Source of the DNA: Streptomyces actuosus
Lineage (GTDB): Bacteria > Actinomycetota > Actinomycetes > Streptomycetales > Streptomycetaceae
Direction of reading: 5' to 3'
NCBI RefSeq assembly: GCF_016921115.1
Contig: NZ_JAFFZS010000014.1
Coordinates: forward strand, 1-64,000
Length of the DNA: 64,000 bases
Shown: one piece after another, positions 34,662 through 41,546 of the stretch
Layout: each line of letters begins with the position of its first letter
Numbering within the stretch: position 1 is the stretch's first letter
Notes under the pieces: model-generated
Told to the model about the DNA's origin: nothing
Databases searched by the model: none
Seen by the model: only the letters and a program-made list of their open reading frames with translations
Made by a program: the position numbers and the translations under genes

Positions 34662-35132
34662 ATGCGGCACGAAACCGCTCAGCGCACCGTCATTCTCGGG
34701 GTGGCCGCCAGTGACAGCCATGTGGTCGCCAACCACCTCATCGCCCACGCCCTGCGCGCCCGGGGCTTCCACGTCGTCAACCTCGGCGCCTGCACCTCCG
34801 TCGCCGAGTTCGCCGACGCGCACGCCGAGCATCCGGACGCCGAAGCGGTGATCATCGGCAGCCTCAACGGGCACGCCCACGAGGACCTGCACGACCTCCC
34901 CGCCGCCCGTGCGGCCGGGCGCCTGGGCTGCCCGGTGATCGTCGGCGGCAACCTCTCGGTCGGCAGCTACAAGCACACCTCAGACCACGAGCGCCTGTAC
35001 GCACTCGGCGTGGACGTCGTCCTGACCGACCTGGACGCCCTTCCCCCGACCCTGGACCGGCTGCGCGCCGGGACCACGCCGGCCGCCACCGCCCCGGGAG
35101 CCTACGCCGCCGTTCCGACGGTCACCTCATGA
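34662..35132 (+). CDS. Glutamate (methylaspartate) mutase small, B12-binding subunit
   Basis: 156 residues, cobalamin-binding Rossmann-like domain. The cobalt-ligating motif reads D18-S-H20-V-V-A23, so the DxHxxG consensus is DxHxxA here. VVNLGACTSVAEF, IIGSLNGHAHED and VIVGGNLSVG follow the family pattern. With the large subunit it would rearrange L-glutamate to (2S,3S)-3-methylaspartate by a radical mechanism using adenosylcobalamin. The ATG has AGGGGGA upstream; its end overlaps the large-subunit gene by ATGA. The C-terminal 25 residues are an Ala/Pro/Thr tail. Confidence 0.9.
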   Translation: MRHETAQRTVILGVAASDSHVVANHLIAHALRARGFHVVNLGACTSVAEFADAHAEHPDAEAVIIGSLNGHAHEDLHDLPAARAAGRLGCPVIVGGNLSVGSYKHTSDHERLYALGVDVVLTDLDALPPTLDRLRAGTTPAATAPGAYAAVPTVTS

Positions 35133-36526
35133 GCGGCACCGTCTCCCCGGGCGACGCGCCCCCGCTGCCGTCGCTCGCCGAGTCCGTCGCCTATGTGCGC
35201 GCGCTGGGCAAACCCACCGCGGCCCAGGTGCTGCGCGATGCGCGGGCGGCGGACCGGGTGGCGCTGCAACCCCGGTGCGGCGTCGGTTCCCACGCGCAGA
35301 TGATGACGCTGCTGCAGGACCTGGACCGGCACGCCCGTCCGGACATCCTGACGCTGACCATCGACTCCTACACCCGGCTCAAGCAGTTCGACAGCGCGCG
35401 GGCCGTCCTGGAGCGCAACCCCGCCGACCTCAACGGATATCCGCTCGTCGCCCACGGCTGGCAGCGGGGGCGGGAACTGAACGAGGCGGTGGCGGTGCCG
35501 CTGGAGGTACGGCACGGCTCCCCGGACGCGCGCCTGCTGTTCGAGACGTCCGTCGCGGCGGGCATCACGTCGTTCGAGGGCGGCGGCATCTCCTACAACC
35601 TGCCCTACTCCAAGGCCGTTCCGCTGTCCGACTCGCTCGCCGCCTGGCGGGACGTGGACGCGCTCTGCGGTGAACTGGCCGAACTCGGGCTGGTCGTCGA
35701 CCGGGAGCTGTTCGGCACCCTCACCGCCGTCCTGGTCCCGCCCTCCATCTCCCTGGCCGTCAGCGTGCTGGAGGCGGTGGCGGCGGCGCGCGAGGGCGTG
35801 CGCTGCATCTCCGTCGCCTATCCGCAGGGCGGCCACTTCGAGCAGGACGTCGCGGCGCTGCGCGCCGTGCCCCTCCTCGCCGCCCGCTATCTGCCGCCGG
35901 ACGTCGAAGTCCACTCCGTGCTGCACGAGTTCATGGGGGTCTTCCCCCGTGAACGGGCCAACGCCGAGGACCTCATCCTCTACGGCGCGCTCGTCGCCCG
36001 GCTCGGCGGCGCCAGCAAGCTGATCAGCAAGACGTACCAGGAGGCGCACGGCATCCCCGACACCCGGGCCAACATCGACGGCCTCCTGCTGGCCTCCCGG
36101 GCCAACTCGCCACTGCTGGACTTCATCGCGCTGGACGAGGGCCGCATCGCCGACGAACTCGACTGGATCCTCACGGAGGTCGCCGAGATCGTGGAGCCCG
36201 TGCTGTCGGTGTCCGACCTCCACAAGGAGATCCCGGCCGCGTTCGCCGAGGGCCGCCTGGACATTCCCTTCAGTGCCAGCCGCCATGCGCTGTCCCGGAT
36301 CATTCCGCGCCGGGCCGGCGACGGTGCCATACGCTACTCGGCCACGGGAGCACTGCCGTTCTCCGCCGCCGTCCAGCGGCGCAACGAACGCAGCCTCGCC
36401 GCCGGCGGCCAGGCCGGAATCGGCGACATGGTGAAGGGGCTGACGGCGGACATCAACTACTTCCTCGACGTCTTCGGCGAGCAGACCGGCACCGGGGGCC
36501 GCGGCAGAGCCGCGGCCCCGTCCTGA
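35129..36526 (+). CDS. Glutamate (methylaspartate) mutase large subunit, epsilon/E type
   Basis: 465 residues, close to the roughly 480 of clostridial GlmE. It has QPRCGVGSHAQMMTLL, DSYTRLKQFDSA, NGYPLVAHGW, EVRHGSPDARLLFE, EGGGISYNLPYSK and GASKLISKTYQEAHGIP, the substrate and cobalamin-facing segments of the TIM-barrel subunit. Carbon-skeleton rearrangement of glutamate supplies 3-methylaspartate, known as a building block in friulimicin and vicenistatin-type pathways. It is translationally coupled to the small subunit. No reactivating MutL-type gene is in the window. Confidence 0.92.
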   Translation: MSGTVSPGDAPPLPSLAESVAYVRALGKPTAAQVLRDARAADRVALQPRCGVGSHAQMMTLLQDLDRHARPDILTLTIDSYTRLKQFDSARAVLERNPADLNGYPLVAHGWQRGRELNEAVAVPLEVRHGSPDARLLFETSVAAGITSFEGGGISYNLPYSKAVPLSDSLAAWRDVDALCGELAELGLVVDRELFGTLTAVLVPPSISLAVSVLEAVAAAREGVRCISVAYPQGGHFEQDVAALRAVPLLAARYLPPDVEVHSVLHEFMGVFPRERANAEDLILYGALVARLGGASKLISKTYQEAHGIPDTRANIDGLLLASRANSPLLDFIALDEGRIADELDWILTEVAEIVEPVLSVSDLHKEIPAAFAEGRLDIPFSASRHALSRIIPRRAGDGAIRYSATGALPFSAAVQRRNERSLAAGGQAGIGDMVKGLTADINYFLDVFGEQTGTGGRGRAAAPS

Positions 36527-36579
36527 CCGCCCCTCGCCCGCACCACCGCACGGTACGACCCAGAACGGGAAGAGAGAGC

Positions 36580-37542
36580 ATGCAGTCCATCCGCGTCAGC
36601 CGGCCCGGCGAGGCGTCCGAACTCCGCCTGGAGCAGATCGGGCAGCCGGTTCCCGGCCCCGGCCAGGTCCTGGTGCGCAACACCGCCGCCGGGGTCAACT
36701 TCATCGATGTCTACTACCGCAACGGCACCTATCCCGCCGAACCCCCGTTCACTCCCGGCCAGGAGGGCGCGGGCACGGTCGCCGCCGTCGGCGAGGGCGT
36801 CACCGACCTCGCACCCGGCGCCCGGGTGGCGTACGCCTCCCAGCTGGGCGCCTACGCCGAGTACACCGTGGTCCCCGCGGACAAGCTGATCGCGGTGCCC
36901 GACGGGGTGGACCTCACCGAGGCCGCCGCAGTCACCCTCCAGGGCCTGGCCGCCCACTACCTGACGCACCAGACGCACCCCGTCGACGACGGCGAGACCG
37001 TGGTCGTCCTGGCCGCCGCGGGCGGCCTCGGCCGGCTCCTGGTGCAACTGGCAGCGGCCCGCGGCGCCACCGTGATCGGCATCGCGTCGAGCGAGGCCAA
37101 GCAGTCGGTCGCACGGGAGGCCGGCGCCCACCACACCCTGGGCTACGACGGATTCGACGAGGCCGTGCGCGACCTCACCGGGGGCCGGGGCGCCCACGTG
37201 GTCTACGACTCCGTCGGCGCCGCCACCCATCTGGCCAGCCTGCGCAGCCTCGGCCGGCGCGGCACGCTCGCCCTGTGCGGGCTGTCGAGCGGTGCCGTAC
37301 CGCCGCTGGACATCGAACTGCTGCGCGGCGGCGGCTCGTTGTTCCTGACCCGGCCCACCATGAAGGACTACGTGTACGACGCCGAGTCGCTGCGCGCCGC
37401 CGGCGAGGCCGTCTTCGGCCGTCTCGCCGACGGCGTCATCAAGCCGCTCGTGCACGCCGCCCTGCCGCTGCAGGAGGCCGCCGAGGCGCACCGGCTGCTG
37501 GAGGCCCGCGCCACCACCGGCAAGCTCCTGCTCACGCTCTGA
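36580..37542 (+). CDS. Zinc-free MDR reductase (quinone oxidoreductase-like)
   Basis: 320 residues. The medium-chain reductase fold lacks structural and catalytic zinc cysteines. It has GVNFIDVYYRNGTYP near 38-52, PFTPGQEGAGTV, and the NADPH motif VLAAAGGLGRLLVQLA near 144-159. Members reduce quinones or conjugated enones with NADPH. It follows the mutase large subunit by 53 bases on the same strand and precedes an ATP-grasp ligase, so it probably reduces an unsaturated pathway intermediate, perhaps one made by the desaturase-like enzyme. GGGAAGAGAG lies before the ATG. Confidence 0.88.
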   Translation: MQSIRVSRPGEASELRLEQIGQPVPGPGQVLVRNTAAGVNFIDVYYRNGTYPAEPPFTPGQEGAGTVAAVGEGVTDLAPGARVAYASQLGAYAEYTVVPADKLIAVPDGVDLTEAAAVTLQGLAAHYLTHQTHPVDDGETVVVLAAAGGLGRLLVQLAAARGATVIGIASSEAKQSVAREAGAHHTLGYDGFDEAVRDLTGGRGAHVVYDSVGAATHLASLRSLGRRGTLALCGLSSGAVPPLDIELLRGGGSLFLTRPTMKDYVYDAESLRAAGEAVFGRLADGVIKPLVHAALPLQEAAEAHRLLEARATTGKLLLTL

Positions 37543-37580
37543 CCCGTTCCGCCCGCACCTTCATTCTCTCAGGAGCCCAG

Positions 37581-38825
37581 ATGACCGAGGCCGACCGTCA
37601 GCTGCTCTTCGTCGGCGGAGCCGGGGACGCCACCCTCGCCGTGGACGTCGTCTCCACGGCGCTCCAGCAGGCCCGCCGGCGCGGACTGCGCATCCACGTC
37701 ACCAACCAGGAGGCGACCCTCGCCGCCACCCCGGGCATCACCGCCCAGGCCGACGCCGCCTCCGCGGTCGACTTCTCCACGCGCGGCGCCAGCGCGGCCT
37801 GGGCACAGGCGCAGGCGGCCGCGGGGGAGCGCTACGACGTCGTCTTCGGCGTCCGGGAGATGGCGCAGGAGGCGGTGGCCGAGGTCGCCGAGGCGCTCGG
37901 CGTGCCCGGCAACCCGCCGCAGGCGGTGCACCGGGTGCGCACCAAGGACGAGGCGCGGGCCCACCTGGCCGCCGCCGGGTTCCCCCAGCCGCGCTTCCTG
38001 GTCTGCGAGGACGAGGCCGCGGCGCGCGGGTTCCTGGCGGAGACCACCGGGCCCTGGGTGGTGAAGCCGCGGGACGCGATGGGCAGCGAGGGCGTCACCC
38101 GCATCGACGAGCCCGGACAACTGTCCGCGGCCCTCGCCTTCCTGCCCGGCGGAGGGTCCTTCATCGTCGAGGAGTTCGTCGAGGGGCCCGAGTACAGCGC
38201 CGAGGGTGTCTTCCTCGACGGCAGGCCGCACGTGCTGGCGCTGACCTCGAAGGAACTGCTGCCACCGCCGAACTTCTTCGAGATCGAGTACGTGATCCCG
38301 GCGATCCTGCCCGAGGACACCGCCCGGGAGATCGAGGAGCAGGTCGTCGCGGCACTGACCGCCCTGGAGCTTCGATTCGGCCAGTTCCACGTCGAGTTGT
38401 GGTGGACCGGGCGGGGCGTCGTCCTCGGCGAGATCCACGTGCGCAACGCGGGCGGCTGGATCCACCGCATGCTGGCGCACGTGATCCCCGGCCTGGAGTG
38501 GTTCGGCCTGGTCTACGACGACGTCCTGGGCAACCCGGTCGACCGGGAGGCGCTGAAGCCGGTGCGGGGCTCCGCGATCCGCTTCCTGACCCCGCCGACG
38601 GGCCGCCTGGTCGCCGTCGAGGGCTGGGACGAGGTGTTGTCCCACCCGGCCGTCATCCACGCCGAACTCGCCGTCGCCCCCGGCACGGTCGTCGCGGCGC
38701 ACCGCTCGGTGGAGAACCGCGTCGGGCACATCGCGGTCGGCGCCGACACCCCCGAGGAGGCGCAGGCCCTGGCCCGGAAGCTGGAGTCCCGGGTCCGGTT
38801 CGTGACCGAGCCCGCTCAGGGGTGA
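37581..38825 (+). CDS. ATP-grasp carboxylate-amine ligase, second
   Basis: 414 residues. The N-terminal preATP domain is followed by an ATP-grasp domain with TKDEARAHLAAAGFPQPRFLV at about 121-141, Lys162 in PWVVKPRDAMGSEGV, and the Mg-ligand strand VVLGEIHVRNAGGW. The C-terminal half contains GSAIRFLTPPTGRL and EVLSHPAVIHAEL, like BacD/L-amino-acid ligases. It would join an amino acid or polyamine to a carboxylate via acyl phosphate. Last gene of the plus arm and right border of the cluster. ATG with AGGAG upstream. Confidence 0.88.
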   Translation: MTEADRQLLFVGGAGDATLAVDVVSTALQQARRRGLRIHVTNQEATLAATPGITAQADAASAVDFSTRGASAAWAQAQAAAGERYDVVFGVREMAQEAVAEVAEALGVPGNPPQAVHRVRTKDEARAHLAAAGFPQPRFLVCEDEAAARGFLAETTGPWVVKPRDAMGSEGVTRIDEPGQLSAALAFLPGGGSFIVEEFVEGPEYSAEGVFLDGRPHVLALTSKELLPPPNFFEIEYVIPAILPEDTAREIEEQVVAALTALELRFGQFHVELWWTGRGVVLGEIHVRNAGGWIHRMLAHVIPGLEWFGLVYDDVLGNPVDREALKPVRGSAIRFLTPPTGRLVAVEGWDEVLSHPAVIHAELAVAPGTVVAAHRSVENRVGHIAVGADTPEEAQALARKLESRVRFVTEPAQG

Positions 38826-38852
38826 CGGACGGGCAGCCGCGCCGCCCTCGGA

Positions 38853-39179
38853 TCAGCCGACGACGTCGACCTCGTAGAAGCAGAGGTGGTCCTTGATCAG
38901 GGCCACCTCGGGCTTCGGCTCGGGGTAGGCCCAGACCAGGTCCGCCGCGTCGGGCAGCGACCAGTAGGACGCCGTTCCCTTGAAGGGGCAGTGGGTCCGG
39001 GTGCCGGAGGGAGCCAGGAGGTCCATGCGGACGTCCTCGGCGGGCAGGTAGTAGCGCACCGGGCAGCCCGTCTCCCGCAGCACGAGCGGCCGGTCGCTCT
39101 CCGCCAGGACCTGGCCGCCGTGCACCACGCGGACGCGCCGGGTGCCCTGCTCGATGGTGATCGTGTGTCCTCGGGTCAT
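38853..39179 (-). CDS. DUF427 domain protein
   Basis: 108 residues of the DUF427 family, a small beta-fold with unknown chemistry common in actinobacteria. Recognisable parts are IEQGTRRVRVVHGGQVLAES, ETGCPVRYYLPAEDVRMDLL, THCPFKGTASYWS and the LVWAYPEPKPEVALIKDHLCFYE-type end. It lies convergent with the ATP-grasp gene (27 bases apart) and divergent from the LOG-family gene. It appears to be the first core-chromosome gene after the cluster. Confidence 0.85.
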   Translation of the reverse strand: MTRGHTITIEQGTRRVRVVHGGQVLAESDRPLVLRETGCPVRYYLPAEDVRMDLLAPSGTRTHCPFKGTASYWSLPDAADLVWAYPEPKPEVALIKDHLCFYEVDVVG

Positions 39180-39218
39180 GAGGAGGACAGCGTTCTCCGG
39201 GGCCGTCTTCTTCCCGCG

Positions 39219-39224
39219 TACGGT
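39219..39224 (+). promoter_or_regulatory. -10 hexamer TACGGT of LOG-family gene
   Basis: TACGGT ends six bases before the ATG with no Shine-Dalgarno, the spacing of a leaderless transcript. Confidence 0.45.
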
Positions 39225-39230
39225 GGCCCC

Positions 39231-39770
39231 ATGCGCATCTGTGTCTTCCTCTCCGCCGCCGACCTCGACGACCGCTACACCCGCCCCGCCCGCGAGTTCG
39301 CCGCTCTCCTGGGCAAGGGCGGGCACACCCTGGTGTGGGGCGGCTCGGACGTCGGGCTGATGAAGGTGGTCGCCGACGGGGTGCAGGAGGCCGGCGGGCG
39401 GCTGTGCGGGGTGTCCGTGGAGTTCCTGGCGGCCAAGGCGCGCCCGGGCGCCGACGAGATGGTGATCGCCCGCGACCTGGCCGAGCGCAAGCGGCTGCTG
39501 CTGGAGAGGTCCGACGCCGTGGTGGTCATGGTCGGCGGCACCGGCACCCTCGACGAGGCGACGGAGATCCTGGAGCTGAAGAAGCACGGCCACACGGACA
39601 AGCCGGTGGTGCTCCTCAACACCGCCGGCTTCTACGACGGCCTCAAGGAGCAGTTCCGGCGGATGGAGGCGGAGGGCTTCCTGCCGCGCCCCCTGGGCGA
39701 GCTGGTGTTCTTCGCCGAGGAGCCGGTCGGAGCCCTGGCCCGTCTGGAGGAGAGCCGGGGCATCGGGTGA
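39231..39770 (+). CDS. LOG family protein (nucleotide phosphoribohydrolase-like)
   Basis: 179 residues, Rossmann-like. VFLSAADLDDRYTRPAREFA opens the protein and GKGGHTLVWGGSDVGLMKVVADG follows. The signature reads VGGTGTLDEATEI near 97-109, a variant of the PGGxGTxxE motif with Val in place of Pro; the Gly-Thr-Glu core is kept. LOG enzymes release cytokinin-type bases or cleave nucleoside monophosphates. Apparently leaderless. It begins 51 bases from the divergent DUF427 gene. Confidence 0.83.
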   Translation: MRICVFLSAADLDDRYTRPAREFAALLGKGGHTLVWGGSDVGLMKVVADGVQEAGGRLCGVSVEFLAAKARPGADEMVIARDLAERKRLLLERSDAVVVMVGGTGTLDEATEILELKKHGHTDKPVVLLNTAGFYDGLKEQFRRMEAEGFLPRPLGELVFFAEEPVGALARLEESRGIG

Positions 39771-39792
39771 GGGTGCGGCCGGTGGTGGCAGC

Positions 39793-40491
39793 ATGGCGGG
39801 CATGGCTACCCATGTGATCACCGGTGCCGGGTCCGGCATCGGCGCGGCCGTCGCCCGCCGTCTGCACGCGCGCGGCGACGACCTCGTCCTGCACGCCCGC
39901 GACGCCGGCCGCGCCAAGGAGCTGGCGGCCGGCTTCCCCGGGGCGAGGACGCTGGTGGGCGATCTCGCCGACCCCGACAAGCTGTCCTGGGCCTTCTCCC
40001 ACCAGACGCTCCCGGACCGGGTGGACTCCCTGCTGCACATCGCGGGCGTCGTCGACCTGGGGCGGGTCGGCGACCTGACCCCGAAGGCCTGGCGCCACCA
40101 GCTCAACGTCAACCTCGTCGCGCCGGCCGAGCTGACCCGGCACTTCCTGCCGCAGCTGCGGGCCTCCCGCGGCCACGTGGTGTTCGTCAACTCCGGCGCC
40201 GGCCTCGCCGCGCACGCCGAGTGGTCCGCGTACGCCGCCTCCAAGCACGGCCTGAAGGCCCTGGCGGACTCCCTGCGCCAGGAGGAGCACGCCCACGGCG
40301 TCCGCGTCACCTCCGTCTACCCCGGGCGCACCGCCAGTCCGATGCAGGCCAAGGTGCACCAGCAGGAGGGCAAGGAGTACGACCCCGCGCGGTGGATCGA
40401 CCCCGAGTCGGTCGCCACCGCCCTGCTCATGGCCCTCGACCTGCCCGCCGACGCGGAGGTCAACGACCTGACGGTGCGGCCGGGCCGGTGA
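39793..40491 (+). CDS. Short-chain dehydrogenase/reductase (core)
   Basis: 232 residues. Cofactor motif GAGSGIG near 10-16 and catalytic Tyr/Lys in SAYAASKHG near 143-151, with FVNSGAGL before it carrying the serine. HARDAGRAKELAAGF after the second strand suggests NADPH preference (Arg). Substrate unknown. An ATG at 39802 (MATHVITG) is as good a start as 39793. It precedes the MetE-like gene by 32 bases. Confidence 0.86.
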   Translation: MAGMATHVITGAGSGIGAAVARRLHARGDDLVLHARDAGRAKELAAGFPGARTLVGDLADPDKLSWAFSHQTLPDRVDSLLHIAGVVDLGRVGDLTPKAWRHQLNVNLVAPAELTRHFLPQLRASRGHVVFVNSGAGLAAHAEWSAYAASKHGLKALADSLRQEEHAHGVRVTSVYPGRTASPMQAKVHQQEGKEYDPARWIDPESVATALLMALDLPADAEVNDLTVRPGR

Positions 40492-40511
40492 AAAGCAGCG
40501 CCGGCGTTCCG

Positions 40512-40517
40512 TAGGCT
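40512..40517 (+). promoter_or_regulatory. -10 hexamer TAGGCT of MetE-like gene
   Basis: TAGGCT ends six bases before the GTG start at 40524, with no Shine-Dalgarno: probable leaderless promoter at the end of the SDR gene. Confidence 0.45.
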
Positions 40518-40523
40518 TCCCGG

Positions 40524-41531
40524 GTGAGTGAAAACAGCCAGTTCAGGTTCGGTGCCGCCACCGGGGTCGGGTCGCTGCCCGGCGGCGACGCCCGGGAGGC
40601 CGCCAAGACCGCCACCGGGTCCTTCGAGGACTTCGCGTTCCTGCCCGAGCTGCCCGCCCGCGGGCCCGGCGCGGACATGATCGGGCGCACGGCCGGGATG
40701 CTCGTCGAGCTGTACGCGCGCGTGGAACCCAGCGGCTGGCGCATCGGCGACCGGCCGGGCCGCGACACCCGGCGGGCGCGGGCCTGGCTCGGCGAGGACC
40801 TCGACGCGCTGGAGGAGTTCACGCAGGGGTACGAGGGCCTGCTCAAGGTCCAGGCAGTCGGGCCGTGGACGCTGGCCGCCGGCGTCGAGCTGAAGAACGG
40901 CGAGGCCGCGCTGTCCGATCCCGGCGCCTGCCGCGACCTCGCCGCCTCCCTCGCCGAGGGCCTGCGCCTGCATCTCGCCGAAGTGGGGCGTCGGGTGCCG
41001 GGCGCCCGGATCGTCCTCCAGCTCGACGAACCCTCCCTCACCGCCGTCCTGCGCGGGCGGATCGGCACCGCCAGCGGCTACCGCACCCACCGCGCCGTCG
41101 ACCGGCAACGCGTCGAGGCCACACTCCGGGACGTCGTCGCGGCCCACGGGGGCGGCCCCGTCGTCGTGCACTCCTGTGCCCCGGACGTCCCGTTCGCCCT
41201 GCTGCGCCGGGCGGGCGCGGCGGCCGTCTCCTTCGACTTCGCCCTTCTCACCGAGCGTGACGACGAGGCGATCGGTGAGGCGGTGGAGGGGGGGACCCGG
41301 CTCTTCACGGGTGTCGTCCCCGGCACGGACGGCCCGTTGTCGGACCCTGCCGGTAGCGTCATGGGGGTCAGGACGCTGTGGCGCAGGCTGGGGCTGCATC
41401 CGGGGCTGCTCACGGAGGCGGTGACGGTCACCCCGGCGTGCGGCCTCGCGGGCGCGTCCCCCGGGTACGCCCGCCGGGCGCTCGCCCACTGCGTCCGGGC
41501 GGCGAGATCCCTCGCGGACAACCCAGAGTAA
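40524..41531 (+). CDS. MetE C-terminal-like methyltransferase (cobalamin-independent methionine synthase family)
   Basis: 335 residues, about half the length of full MetE and equivalent to its catalytic C-terminal TIM barrel. GAATGVGSLPGGDAREAA opens the protein, RIVLQLDEPSLTAVL carries the Asp/Glu pair, and zinc ligands are probably His and Cys of VVHSCAPDVPF and the Cys of VTPACGLAG near the C-terminus. Short MetE-core proteins may use methyl donors other than folate. Directly upstream of ligA, 15 bases apart, so cotranscribed. Confidence 0.85.
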   Translation: MSENSQFRFGAATGVGSLPGGDAREAAKTATGSFEDFAFLPELPARGPGADMIGRTAGMLVELYARVEPSGWRIGDRPGRDTRRARAWLGEDLDALEEFTQGYEGLLKVQAVGPWTLAAGVELKNGEAALSDPGACRDLAASLAEGLRLHLAEVGRRVPGARIVLQLDEPSLTAVLRGRIGTASGYRTHRAVDRQRVEATLRDVVAAHGGGPVVVHSCAPDVPFALLRRAGAAAVSFDFALLTERDDEAIGEAVEGGTRLFTGVVPGTDGPLSDPAGSVMGVRTLWRRLGLHPGLLTEAVTVTPACGLAGASPGYARRALAHCVRAARSLADNPE

Positions 41532-41546
41532 CGGGAGGACAACACG

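Noticed and set aside
20874..38853. Integrative element or prophage explanation for the cluster
   Set aside because: No integrase, transposase, tRNA, att-like direct repeat or phage gene was found at either border.
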